Shown piece by piece: positions 1 through 8,254 of a DNA stretch of 32,619 nt (positions are counted from its first letter, which is position 1; each line of letters begins with the position of its first letter). Origin of the DNA: Chloroflexota bacterium (GTDB taxonomy: Bacteria > Chloroflexota > Anaerolineae > Anaerolineales > Villigracilaceae); contig SXKT01000012.1 in the NCBI GenBank assembly GCA_005778035.1, positions 1 through 32,619 on the forward strand, read 5' to 3'. Made by a program: the position numbers and the translations under genes. The notes below the pieces were generated by a model. That model was given only the letters and a program-made list of their open reading frames with translations. It did no database searches and was not told the DNA's origin.

Positions 1-333
1 ATGATTGAGACCCGCTTGGATATGTCTGCGATTCAGGTGATTCCACCTGGTGTTGTTTCCCAATCTGCGATCGATAAGGACAAACTTGTCTTTCATTGGC
101 GCTTGCTCCCCCGGGAGGGGGGTGGTACGGGGACATTGTGGGTTTGGTTGCGAGGAGTGGGGGGTGGAACACAAATGGCGGAAAAGCAGGTTTTGCTAAG
201 CCGGCCTATCTCGGTTGAAGGTGATAAACTATGGGAAATCCAGGCTTTTGCGAAATTGATCGGCGGTTTGGTGCTGATAGGCCTTGCTGCCTGGGTTCAA
301 TTGCGCCGTGCCTGCCAGGGAGATCGGCAATAG
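1..333 (+). CDS. C-terminal part of an unidentified membrane-anchored protein
   Basis: The frame is open from base 1, so the ATG there may be internal and the gene probably begins upstream of the window. I do not recognise the family. The visible 110 residues show a soluble stretch rich in Gly and beta-prone residues (LVFHWRLLPREGG, LWVWLRGVGGG). One hydrophobic segment near the C-terminus (LIGGLVLIGLAAWV) is followed by a short basic tail (RRACQGDRQ). This arrangement suggests an extracytoplasmic domain anchored by a C-terminal transmembrane helix with a short cytoplasmic end. It lies upstream of nuoA on the same strand, but a spacer of about 200 bp separates them and no functional link is implied. 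The opposite-strand ORF over its end is treated as a shadow. Confidence 0.5.
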   Translation: MIETRLDMSAIQVIPPGVVSQSAIDKDKLVFHWRLLPREGGGTGTLWVWLRGVGGGTQMAEKQVLLSRPISVEGDKLWEIQAFAKLIGGLVLIGLAAWVQLRRACQGDRQ

Positions 334-471
334 CGTAGGTTTGGAACCTGCCAGGGTATATTGGTATTAAAGCTGTGTTATTGGCCATATCCTCAAAACC
401 CACAGCACCTGATTGGTGACAAAAATCACAGAAATTGAGTATCATACGCCGTGCAGCCGGTCGTGTAGATG

Positions 472-480
472 TGTTAAAAT
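472..480 (+). promoter_or_regulatory. Candidate extended -10 promoter for the nuo cluster
   Basis: The 198-bp spacer 334-531 holds no gene. The sequence TGTTAAAAT reads as an extended -10 (TG, one base, TAAAAT). No convincing -35 lies 16-18 bp upstream. Transcription would start near 487 and leave a leader of about 45 nt containing a clear Shine-Dalgarno (AAAGGAG) before nuoA. No obvious intrinsic terminator for the upstream gene was seen in the spacer. The assignment rests on motif resemblance only. Confidence 0.35.
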
Positions 481-531
481 CTCAATGTGCCGCTATGCGC
501 TCGGCCGTTAATCTGATTTAAAGGAGTACCT

Positions 532-888
532 ATGCACAATACATGGTTATACGTGGGATTGTTCTTGATCGTGGGCATCATATTCCCCGTGATACCTTTG
601 GTGTTATCCGCTTTGGTAGCCCCCCGCAAGCCCAATCCCATCAAACAGAGTACGTACGAGTGCGGTTTGGAAACGGTGGGGGAGAGCCAAGTACAGTTCA
701 AAGCCCAATATTATGTTTTTGCACTTGTTTTCCTGATTTTTGATGTTGAGACAGTTTTCTTGTTTCCGTGGGCGGTCAGCCTCAACATTCAACCATATTT
801 TGTGGTTGTAGAGGGTATTCTTTTCATATCGATCCTGATCGCTGGGCTTAGCTATACCTGGCGAAAAGGCATGCTCGAGTGGGCGTAA
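532..888 (+). CDS. nuoA: NADH-quinone oxidoreductase subunit A (NuoA)
   Basis: This is a small membrane-arm subunit of respiratory complex I at the interface with the quinone module. At 118 residues it has the usual family length. It shows three hydrophobic helices and the two family signatures: YECG in the loop after helix 1, and IFDVE in helix 2 followed by VFLFPWA. The ATG has a good Shine-Dalgarno (AAAGGAG) about 7 nt upstream. In canonical operons nuoA is followed by nuoB, C and D, but here the next gene is nuoH after a 67-bp spacer with a hairpin. Complex I couples electron transfer to quinone with ion translocation across the cytoplasmic membrane. Subunit identity is secure. The electron donor for this enzyme cannot be read from the window. 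Confidence 0.95.
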   Translation: MHNTWLYVGLFLIVGIIFPVIPLVLSALVAPRKPNPIKQSTYECGLETVGESQVQFKAQYYVFALVFLIFDVETVFLFPWAVSLNIQPYFVVVEGILFISILIAGLSYTWRKGMLEWA

Positions 889-903
889 CTGAATTAATGT
901 TTC

Positions 904-933
904 GAAAGGCTGACCTGAAAAGATCAGCCTTTC
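904..933 (+). other. Hairpin between nuoA and nuoH
   Basis: GAAAGGCTGA and TCAGCCTTTC form a perfect 10-bp stem around a 10-nt loop. No T-run follows, so it is not a classic intrinsic terminator. It sits at the junction where nuoB, C and D lie in canonical operons. A role in mRNA processing or in setting the nuoA/nuoH ratio is possible but inferred. Confidence 0.6.
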
Positions 934-955
934 AATTGAATTCTGAGGAGCATCA

Positions 956-2146
956 ATGAACTTTTGGTCTGATCCGATCAATTCTGTATACGAGAGCTGG
1001 TTGTTAGCTTTCACAGGTTGGGGTTTGGATGCTACTTTATCCCAGGTGATCATTTACATCCTGGGCATCCTTATCCTGATCACCTTCGCCATGGTGATTG
1101 ACATTTTATTGGTATGGGTAGAACGCAAAGTGGTTGCCCGATTTCAAGGCCGCCTGGGCCCGAACCGCATTGGCCCCTTTGGTTTGTTCCAACCAATCCC
1201 TGATGTCATTAAACTGATCATCAAGGAAGATACAACACCCGCGAACGCCGATAAATTCGTTTACAACCTTGCCCCGGTACTCTCTCTGGCATCCGTATTG
1301 TTTTTATGGGCGGTTGTTCCGTTGGCGGTAAATATCTTTGGCGTCGATTTGAACATTGCCCTGTTATATATGATCGCCACAGGCGCCTTTGGGACCCTCT
1401 CCATCATTATGGCCGGATGGTCTTCCAATAATAAATACGCCTTGTTGGGCGCATATCGCCAAGTTGCTTCCATGATCTCCTTCGAGATCCCGATGGTCGT
1501 TTCTCTCCTGATCCCCGCCATCATCACCGGCACACTCAGCATGAAAACGATCACTGAATACCAGGTCAATAACTTCTGGTTCTTTTTGGTTTCGCCACTG
1601 GGCGCGTTGCTGTTCCTCATCGCTGCCATCGCTGAGTTAGGGCGTTCACCTTTCGACCTTAACGAAGGCGAGTCTGAGATCGTCTCCGGTTACCATATTG
1701 AGTACTCGGGCATGAAATTTGGCTTGTTCTACGCGGGGGAGATGTTGCATGCCTTTACCTTCGGTGGTTTGCTGGCAGTGTTGTTCTTTGGTGGTTGGCA
1801 CGGTCCCTTCTCCAGTGAATTTCCGTTGCTGGGGGTGCTTTACTTTGTAGCCAAGGCAATGTTTGGTTACTGGATCATTATGTGGATCAAGTACACTGTT
1901 CCCCGTATCCGTATCGACCACATGCTGTTATTCAACTGGAAATTCCTGACCCCCCTGGCGTTTGCTCTTTTGATCGTTACTGCGCTGGTTCACCCCTTGC
2001 TAAAGGATCAGCCCCAATGGATCTATATCCTTGGTATGTTCCTTTCCAACCTATTGTTGGGATGGGTAACGATTGAGATCCTGCGTGGCAGGTCTGCCAA
2101 AGAACGCGCAGCGGTTGAGCCTGTCGCGGCCGTGGGCCATCACTAA
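956..2146 (+). CDS. nuoH: NADH-quinone oxidoreductase subunit H (NuoH)
   Basis: NuoH is the membrane subunit that helps form the quinone-binding chamber and connects it to the proton-pumping arm. The 396 residues are longer than the 325 of E. coli. Family signatures are clear: VERKVVARFQGRLGPNR in the first cytoplasmic loop, a quinone-site loop around GAYRQVASMISFEIP, and the acidic loop SPFDLNEGESEIVSGYHIEYSG. Several transmembrane helices are visible. A Shine-Dalgarno (TGAGGAG) precedes the ATG. The C-terminus carries a short charged extension ending in GHH. In typical operons nuoI follows nuoH, but here nuoJ begins 14 bp after the stop, so nuoI is missing from this position. Identity is certain from the motifs. 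Confidence 0.95.
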   Translation: MNFWSDPINSVYESWLLAFTGWGLDATLSQVIIYILGILILITFAMVIDILLVWVERKVVARFQGRLGPNRIGPFGLFQPIPDVIKLIIKEDTTPANADKFVYNLAPVLSLASVLFLWAVVPLAVNIFGVDLNIALLYMIATGAFGTLSIIMAGWSSNNKYALLGAYRQVASMISFEIPMVVSLLIPAIITGTLSMKTITEYQVNNFWFFLVSPLGALLFLIAAIAELGRSPFDLNEGESEIVSGYHIEYSGMKFGLFYAGEMLHAFTFGGLLAVLFFGGWHGPFSSEFPLLGVLYFVAKAMFGYWIIMWIKYTVPRIRIDHMLLFNWKFLTPLAFALLIVTALVHPLLKDQPQWIYILGMFLSNLLLGWVTIEILRGRSAKERAAVEPVAAVGHH

Positions 2147-2160
2147 ATCGGAGGATACCC

Positions 2161-2670
2161 ATGGAACCCACACAGATCATTTTCCTTGTTACCGCCATCA
2201 TGATGCTTTCTTCAGCAGTGATGGTTGTGTCGTCTCGCCATTTGGTTCATGCTGCCTTGTGGTTGATCGTGACCTTATTTGGAGCAGCGGTCCTTTTTGC
2301 CTTGTTAGAAGCAACGTTTATCGCGGTGATTCAGGTGGTGGTGTATATTGGCGCCATCGCGATCATGTTCATCTTCGCGGTAATGCTCACCCGCAGGGAA
2401 TTGCGCGATAGCGCGGATCCTTGGAACAAGGGTTGGCCGGTTGCCTTGGCCTTGACCGCGGTTGTCGCTGTTACCCTTGGTTCCTTCTTGTTAAAGTGGG
2501 ATGGGTTACTGAAAACTTCACAGCCAATGGCTGAAGGGTACGATTCGGTAGCCAGCCTTGGAACCGCCCTGATCTCTCCCGATGCCTTTGTGCTTCCATT
2601 CGAAGTCGCTTCGGTACTGCTATTGGCAGCCTTGCTTGGCTCGGTTTATGTAGCCATGAATAAGAAATAA
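2161..2670 (+). CDS. nuoJ: NADH-quinone oxidoreductase subunit J (NuoJ)
   Basis: NuoJ is a membrane-arm subunit of complex I without an antiporter fold. Its third helix contains a flexible bulge implicated in coupling. The 169 residues match the family size, with about five hydrophobic helices. The diagnostic helix-3 segment VVYIGAIAIMFIFAVML is present. A Shine-Dalgarno (TCGGAGG) lies shortly before the ATG. The gene sits between nuoH (14-bp gap) and nuoK with a very short spacer, consistent with one transcript. No oddities were noticed. Confidence 0.95.
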   Translation: MEPTQIIFLVTAIMMLSSAVMVVSSRHLVHAALWLIVTLFGAAVLFALLEATFIAVIQVVVYIGAIAIMFIFAVMLTRRELRDSADPWNKGWPVALALTAVVAVTLGSFLLKWDGLLKTSQPMAEGYDSVASLGTALISPDAFVLPFEVASVLLLAALLGSVYVAMNKK

Positions 2671-2682
2671 GAGGTGGATTTG

Positions 2683-2991
2683 ATGATCCCGATCAGCTGG
2701 TATTTATTCCTTTCTGCCGCATTATTCAGCGTTGGTTTGTTTGGTGTATTGGTGCGCAAGAATGCCATCGCCATCTTGCTTTCGGTCGAATTGATGTTGA
2801 ACGCGGTCAATATCAACCTGGTATCTTTTTGGCGATATGGCAACACCGCCGATATGGCCGGGCAGGTGTTTTCGATCATCGTATTTGCCGTGGCCGCCGC
2901 TGAGGTAGCCGTTGGCCTTTCGCTGGTCTATTCCGTTTATCGCCGCCGCAATACTGTTATTGCCGACGAATTAGACATGATGAAGTGGTAG
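2683..2991 (+). CDS. nuoK: NADH-quinone oxidoreductase subunit K (NuoK)
   Basis: NuoK is a three-helix membrane subunit homologous to MrpC. It carries two buried glutamates essential for coupling in complex I. The ORF track begins at a GTG at 2674, but that codon overlaps the Shine-Dalgarno GAGGTGG. The ATG at 2683 gives the correct spacing and the typical N-terminus MIPISWYLFLS, so I choose it (102 residues). With that start, one key residue falls at E36 (SVELMLNAVN), matching the E. coli position. The second is E74 in AAAEVAVGLSLV. The gene lies between nuoJ and nuoL with short gaps and shares their transcript. Confidence 0.95.
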   Translation: MIPISWYLFLSAALFSVGLFGVLVRKNAIAILLSVELMLNAVNINLVSFWRYGNTADMAGQVFSIIVFAVAAAEVAVGLSLVYSVYRRRNTVIADELDMMKW

Positions 2992-3001
2992 GAGAACCGA
3001 A

Positions 3002-5173
3002 ATGTCGATAGAAAATATCATTTGGCTTATTCCGCTTCCGCCGCTTTTGGCTTTTTTCCTGATCGTCCTTTTTACCAATAAGAACAAAGCACTAAGCCAT
3101 TCGGTTGGTGTATTTGCGGCCTTCTTGTCGTTTGTGGGCAGCATGGTGGTCTTCTTTAGGGCTCTGGGAATTCACGAATTTGGCAAAGAGATCTTTGCCA
3201 GCTCGATTGAGTGGTTGCCTACTGGTACCAGTTACCTGAAGATCGGCGTGCAAATCGATCCGATCTCGGCGGTGGTCTTGTTTTTCGTTAGCATTACCAT
3301 CCTGATGATCTTTATTTACTCGGTCGGGTATCACAATTACGGCCAACCCGCTGGCGACCACGACCACAAGGGCTTGCCTCCGCACGGAGCAACGGTAACA
3401 GATGAACATGGCCACAGCCATACCGTCCTCTCCGTTGAGCCGATGTACTCCCGCTTCTTCGCGTTTTTGGCCTTGTTCGCCTTTGGCATGTACACGCTGG
3501 TAGTCTCCGACAACCTGCTCACCTTGTTCGTTGGGTGGGAGGTGATGGGCCTGTGCTCCTACTTGTTGATCGGTTTTTGGTACGCCAAACCATCCGCACG
3601 CGATGCCGCGGTAAAAGCCTTTATGACCACCCGCGTAGGCGATGTTTTTATGCTTTTGGGTCTGGCTTACCTTTACTCGCTTACCGGCACGCTTGGCTAC
3701 CGTGAGATCTTCTACAACGAAGAAACCCTGCATATGTTGGCCACCACTGCCGCTCCTTTGTTCGGTATGAGCGCATCGGGGTTGATCGCCCTGCTGTTGT
3801 TCATTGGAACGGTTGGAAAAAGCGCACAATGGCCGCTGCATATTTGGTTACCCGACGCGATGGAAGGCCCCACTCCTGTTTCAGCCATGATCCATGCGGC
3901 TACAATGGTTTCGGCGGGTGTGTACATGGTTATTCGTATCTTCCCGCTACTCACCGCCGATTGGCATCATGGTGAACCGCTTACCACCACACTGACCATT
4001 GTTGCCTTCATTGGCTCCTTTACCGCGCTGTTCGCGGCGACCATTGCATTGGCGCAAAATGACATCAAAAAAGTGTTGGCGTACTCTACCATTTCCCAAC
4101 TCGGTTTTATGATCGCCGCATTGGGCATTGGTGCGTATGTTGCTGCCGCCTTCCATTTAGTCACCCACGCTTTCTTCAAGGCTTTGCTGTTCCTTGGTTC
4201 CGGGTCGGTGATCCATGGGATGGAGCACGGTGTGATGCACACAGGTGACCACCACGTAGACCCGCAAGACATGAAGAACATGGGCGGGCTTGCCAAAAAG
4301 ATGCCGATCACTTTTTGGACCTTTGTGATCGGTGGTTTTGCCCTATCGGGCTTTCCGTTGGTCACCGCTGGTTTTTGGTCCAAGGATGAGATCCTGGCTG
4401 ATGCCTTTGCCAACGGTCATTGGGCAGTGTTCGCCACATTGGCCATCGCGGCGCTGATGACAGCTTTCTATACCATGCGGCAGATCACACTTACTTTTTT
4501 GGGTGAACCACGAACCAAGGAAGCTGAGCATGCCAGCGAGACCCCGTGGACGATGACCACACCTTTGGTGATCCTTTCTGTGTTCGCGGTGGGTTATGGT
4601 TGGGTAGGCATTCCAGAGCATTTCCCAGCCATCGGCGGTTTAATGCCCAACTGGTTCCATCACTTTGTGGGTGCCACTTTGCTACACGAGGCAGAAGCCT
4701 TGGAATTTGCATGGCCACCATTGCTGACATCCTTGGTCGTTGCCCTGGGAGGCCTTGGTTTAGGCTGGTTTGTGTACAAAGATTACAAAGCCGGACAACC
4801 CGACCCATTGGAAAAACCACTTGGCGCTCTCTACCCGGTTCTGCAGAACAAATATTACTTCGATGAGCTGTATATGGCTTTGTTTGTAAAACCGATGAAC
4901 TGGGTTTCAGAGGTCTTTACACCCGCGATGGACCGCAATGTCATTGATGGCATCCTGCACTTTGTTTCCCGCAGCGCCTTGTTCATTGGCCATTCGCTGC
5001 GCAACTACATCGATAAACCCATCATCAACGAATTGATCGGTGATGGCAGCGCCGAAGTGGTCTGGAAAGCGCAAGCGATCAAGGTGATTCAAACCGGTCG
5101 TGCGCAATCGTATTTATTGGGTTCGGTCAGCGCTTTCCTGGTGATTGTTGCTGTGCTGTACTATTTCTTCTAA
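3002..5173 (+). CDS. nuoL: NADH-quinone oxidoreductase subunit L (NuoL), with lateral-helix insertion
   Basis: NuoL is the distal antiporter-like pumping subunit of complex I. Its long C-terminal lateral helix runs along the membrane arm. Key residues are present: Glu in LFVGWEVMGLCSYLL, Lys in GTVGKSAQWPLHIWLPDAMEGPTP, and the TM12 Lys in AGFWSKDEIL. At 723 residues it is longer than E. coli NuoL (613). Two additions are visible. One is a His-rich loop at residues 118-141 (six His between TM helices). The other is about 26 residues inserted between HSLR and the usual KVIQTGR segment, i.e. within the lateral-helix region (nt 5003-5080). It starts 10 bp after nuoK and is followed 13 bp later by the first nuoM. 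Identity is certain. The effect of the insertions is inferred. Confidence 0.95.
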   Translation: MSIENIIWLIPLPPLLAFFLIVLFTNKNKALSHSVGVFAAFLSFVGSMVVFFRALGIHEFGKEIFASSIEWLPTGTSYLKIGVQIDPISAVVLFFVSITILMIFIYSVGYHNYGQPAGDHDHKGLPPHGATVTDEHGHSHTVLSVEPMYSRFFAFLALFAFGMYTLVVSDNLLTLFVGWEVMGLCSYLLIGFWYAKPSARDAAVKAFMTTRVGDVFMLLGLAYLYSLTGTLGYREIFYNEETLHMLATTAAPLFGMSASGLIALLLFIGTVGKSAQWPLHIWLPDAMEGPTPVSAMIHAATMVSAGVYMVIRIFPLLTADWHHGEPLTTTLTIVAFIGSFTALFAATIALAQNDIKKVLAYSTISQLGFMIAALGIGAYVAAAFHLVTHAFFKALLFLGSGSVIHGMEHGVMHTGDHHVDPQDMKNMGGLAKKMPITFWTFVIGGFALSGFPLVTAGFWSKDEILADAFANGHWAVFATLAIAALMTAFYTMRQITLTFLGEPRTKEAEHASETPWTMTTPLVILSVFAVGYGWVGIPEHFPAIGGLMPNWFHHFVGATLLHEAEALEFAWPPLLTSLVVALGGLGLGWFVYKDYKAGQPDPLEKPLGALYPVLQNKYYFDELYMALFVKPMNWVSEVFTPAMDRNVIDGILHFVSRSALFIGHSLRNYIDKPIINELIGDGSAEVVWKAQAIKVIQTGRAQSYLLGSVSAFLVIVAVLYYFF

Positions 5174-5186
5174 CGGGAGTGGAACA

Positions 5187-6752
5187 ATGGATTTTCTGAA
5201 CACTCACCTTCTTACTACCATCTTGTTCTTCCCGGTCTTTGCCGCTTTACTGATCTTGTTCATTCCCAATGAGCAAGTGAAGGCGATCCGCTGGACCGCG
5301 TTGATGACCAGCTTGGTACCGTTCATCCTTACGATCATCTTGTGGGGTCGTTTTGATAGCACCGCAGCTGGATTTCAGTTCCAAGAGCAATACTCATGGT
5401 ACGAGGCGATCCACTCGACTTTTCACGTTGGCGTCGATGGCCTCTCTTTATCAATGGTCTTGCTGACAACCTTACTGACCCCGCTTGCCATCCTGGCATC
5501 CTTCGGCATTGCCGACAAGGTGAAAGCCTACATGATGCTTTTCCTCTTTTTGGAAACGGGCATGTTGGGCGTTTTTCTGGCGATGGACCTATTGATCTTC
5601 TTTGTCTTTTGGGAGATCGGACTCGTGCCAATGTACTTCCTGATCAACCAATGGGGCAGCCCCAAAGGCGAAAGGGAGTTATGGGCTGGCGTGAAAGTTT
5701 CCGCACGAAATTATGCCTCGCTCAAGTTCATGGTTTACACCATGGCTGGTTCCCTGGGTTTGTTGTTGGCCATTCAAATGTTGGGCGTATTGTTCCAAAA
5801 TTACGACTTGGCTTACCTAACCGAGCAATGGAACGCGCTGGATGGCAACGCCAGCTTGCTTGGGCTTACAGTATCTCAGGTTAAAACAGTAGCCTTCTGG
5901 GCCTTTGTGGTAGCTTTTGCCCTCAAGGTTCCAGTTTGGCCGTTCCATACCTGGCTTCCTGATGCCCACACCGAGGCTCCTACCGCCGGTTCAATGATCC
6001 TGGCGGGTGTGTTGCTCAAACTGGGCGCGTATGGTTTCTTGCGCTTGGTGTTGCCACTTTTCCCGGCTGAAGCACAACAATACGCCGGCTGGATGGCCTT
6101 CCTGGCTACCATGGCGATCGTATTCGGCGCTTTTGCCAGCTATGGACAAACCGACTTCAAGCGTTTGGTTGCCTATAGCTCGGTAAACCATATGGGATTT
6201 GTGTTACTCGGCATTGCCGCGGCAGCGACAGCGATCGGCACTAAGGAAGCCACCATTGCACTCAATGGAGCGGTGCTCCAGATGTTTAATCACGGCTTAT
6301 CTGCCGCGGGCATGTTCTTTTTGGTGGGTGTGATTTATGAGCGAACCCATACCCGAAACCTGGAAGAATTTGGCGGGCTTTTCCCGCTGGTGCCGGTTTA
6401 TGGTGGCATCCTGATCTTTACGAGCATGGCATCCTTGGGTTTGCCTGGCCTCAATGGCTTCGTTTCCGAGTTCATGGTGGTGCAGGGATCCTTCCCGCTC
6501 TTGCCAGTTTATACATCCTTGTCCATGATCGGCCTGTTGTTCACCGGCGCTTATATCCTAAAAGGGGTCCGCAAGATCCTACATGGCCCGCTGAACGAGC
6601 ACTGGGCGCATGGCGAACACAAACTAACCGAGATCAATGGTCGCGAGATCATTGTAATGGCGCCGTTGATGGCATTGATCCTGTTCCTTGGCTTGTGGCC
6701 GATGCCCCTGCTGGATGTGATCAATAAAGCAATGGTCCTGCTGTTCCATTAG
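5187..6752 (+). CDS. nuoM: NADH-quinone oxidoreductase subunit M, first copy (NuoM1)
   Basis: This is an antiporter-like proton-pumping subunit of the complex I membrane arm. The ORF track starts at 5145 inside nuoL. I choose the ATG at 5187, which follows the nuoL stop and has a GGGAG ribosome site, giving 521 residues. All expected charged residues are visible: TM5 Glu in VFWEIGLVPMYFL, TM7 Lys (K247) in FALKVPVWPFHTWLPDAHTEAPT, TM8 Lys in GVLLKLGAYGFLR, and TM12 Glu in GFVSEFMVVQGSF. This is therefore the catalytically orthodox NuoM. A second, diverged nuoM follows after 14 bp. Co-transcription with nuoL and nuoM2 is very likely from the spacing. Confidence 0.95.
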   Translation: MDFLNTHLLTTILFFPVFAALLILFIPNEQVKAIRWTALMTSLVPFILTIILWGRFDSTAAGFQFQEQYSWYEAIHSTFHVGVDGLSLSMVLLTTLLTPLAILASFGIADKVKAYMMLFLFLETGMLGVFLAMDLLIFFVFWEIGLVPMYFLINQWGSPKGERELWAGVKVSARNYASLKFMVYTMAGSLGLLLAIQMLGVLFQNYDLAYLTEQWNALDGNASLLGLTVSQVKTVAFWAFVVAFALKVPVWPFHTWLPDAHTEAPTAGSMILAGVLLKLGAYGFLRLVLPLFPAEAQQYAGWMAFLATMAIVFGAFASYGQTDFKRLVAYSSVNHMGFVLLGIAAAATAIGTKEATIALNGAVLQMFNHGLSAAGMFFLVGVIYERTHTRNLEEFGGLFPLVPVYGGILIFTSMASLGLPGLNGFVSEFMVVQGSFPLLPVYTSLSMIGLLFTGAYILKGVRKILHGPLNEHWAHGEHKLTEINGREIIVMAPLMALILFLGLWPMPLLDVINKAMVLLFH

Positions 6753-6766
6753 AGCGAGGTGACCCA

Positions 6767-8254
6767 ATGCAATTTCCTATCATAAGTATCATCGTTTTTA
6801 CCCCGCTGGTCGCCGCGGTCATCATGTTGATGATGAGCAAGGAGGCCAAGACCGAGGTTCGCGTACTCGCGTTGGCAGCCGCGGTTTTCGACCTTATACT
6901 TTCGGGCTGGCTGTATTTTCAGGTATATGCCAACCCAACCACCGCTTACCAATTTATCGAGAAAGTGGCATGGTTGCCGATCCTTGGTATCTCCTACCAT
7001 GTAGGTGTTGATGGCATCAGCGCCCCTATGGTGTTGCTAACTGGCATCGTTATGTTCACTGGCGTGCTCATTTCTTGGGGAGTGGATGACCGACCTCGCG
7101 AATTCTTTGCCTTCCTGTTTTTATTAGCAGGTGGCGTATTCGGTGTGTTTGTCTCGCTGGACCTGTTCATGTTGTTCTTCTTCTACGAGATCGCGGTCTT
7201 CCCAATGTATTTGCTGATCGCCATTTGGGGATGGAAGGTTACCCGCGAGTATGCGGCGATGAAGTTGACCTTATACCTTTTCATTGGTTCAGTATTCGCT
7301 TTGGTTGGAGCCTTGGCAATGTATTATGCCAATTACCAGATGCACGGGGTACTTACCTTTGATATGCTCGAACTGGAAAAGGCAGGCTTCTCCAGCGCCT
7401 TCCAATACATTTGGTTCATGCCGGTGTTTATGGGTTTCGCGGTGTTGGGTGGTATCTTCCCCTTCCACAACTGGTCTCCCGATGGCCACGTGGCTGCCCC
7501 AACCGCGGTGTCCATGTTCCATGCAGGTGTGTTGATGAAACTGGGCGCTTTTGCTGCTTTGCGAGTTGGTATTATGTTGCTGCCAGAAGGCGCTAAGCAA
7601 TGGGGATGGCTGATCTTTGGCTTTGCCATGGTAAACGTAGTTTACGGTGCTTTCATCGCCATGATCCAAACCGATATGAAATATGTGATCGGTTTTTCAT
7701 CGGTCTCTCACATGGGGTTGGTTTCACTGGGTTTTGCAACGCTTAACCGCGAGGGCATGATCGGTGCCAGCTTACAAATGTTCAGCCACGGCGTAATGAC
7801 AGCCCTCTTCTTTGCCGCAGTCGGTATGGTGTACGACAGGGCCCATACCCGCCAGATCCCTGAGTTGGGAGGTATGTCGAAACCGCTTCCATGGGTGGCG
7901 GTTGCCTTTATCATTGGCAGTTTGGTTTCCATGGGTATGCCTGGTTTCTCCGGTTTTGTGGCAGAGTTCCCCATCTTTATGGGGGTATGGCAGGTCAGTT
8001 CCATCGCTGCCATAGTGGCTTCCATTTCCATCGTAATAACCGCGGCGTATGTTTTACTGGTCGTACGCAAAGCCTTTTTTGGCGATATGCCTGAACATCT
8101 GGAAGGCCACATCACACCCATCCGCCCGTTGGACAAGGTTGCTCTGGTGACCTTGTGTTTGCTGATGATCACCTTGGGCACCTTGCCTGGAGTGATGGTG
8201 CCGATGGTCTCTCAGGGTGTTGAAAATGTTCTACGAATTTTGGGAGGCGCCTAA
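6767..8254 (+). CDS. nuoM: NADH-quinone oxidoreductase subunit M, second copy (NuoM2), lacking the TM7 lysine
   Basis: This is a second antiporter-like subunit of 495 residues, clearly of the NuoM type but diverged from its neighbour. It retains the TM5 Glu (FFFYEIAVFPMYLL), the TM8 Lys (GVLMKLGAFAALR) and the TM12 Glu (GFVAEFPIFMGVW). In the TM7 motif, NuoM1 reads ALKVPVWPFHTW while this protein reads AVLGGIFPFHNW, so the conserved Lys is replaced by Leu (L227, codon 7445-7447). Tandem NuoM genes are known from two-NuoM forms of complex I in several phyla, where the extra copy is thought to lengthen the membrane arm. Its stop codon overlaps the nuoN start (TAATG), suggesting translational coupling. 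Whether it still pumps is an open question. Confidence 0.93.
   Translation: MQFPIISIIVFTPLVAAVIMLMMSKEAKTEVRVLALAAAVFDLILSGWLYFQVYANPTTAYQFIEKVAWLPILGISYHVGVDGISAPMVLLTGIVMFTGVLISWGVDDRPREFFAFLFLLAGGVFGVFVSLDLFMLFFFYEIAVFPMYLLIAIWGWKVTREYAAMKLTLYLFIGSVFALVGALAMYYANYQMHGVLTFDMLELEKAGFSSAFQYIWFMPVFMGFAVLGGIFPFHNWSPDGHVAAPTAVSMFHAGVLMKLGAFAALRVGIMLLPEGAKQWGWLIFGFAMVNVVYGAFIAMIQTDMKYVIGFSSVSHMGLVSLGFATLNREGMIGASLQMFSHGVMTALFFAAVGMVYDRAHTRQIPELGGMSKPLPWVAVAFIIGSLVSMGMPGFSGFVAEFPIFMGVWQVSSIAAIVASISIVITAAYVLLVVRKAFFGDMPEHLEGHITPIRPLDKVALVTLCLLMITLGTLPGVMVPMVSQGVENVLRILGGA

Noticed and set aside
311-356. Direct repeat CCTGCCAGGG (311-320 and 347-356)
   Set aside because: Only ten bases, two copies and no associated structure or mobile-element feature; likely chance.
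889-955. Relic of nuoB, C or D between nuoA and nuoH
   Set aside because: The 67 bp hold a hairpin and a ribosome site, and no fragment of those genes can be read in any frame.
3092-3841. 249-residue - strand ORF within nuoL
   Set aside because: Composition rich in Gln, Arg and His is typical of a shadow frame, and nuoL is certain in the same bases.
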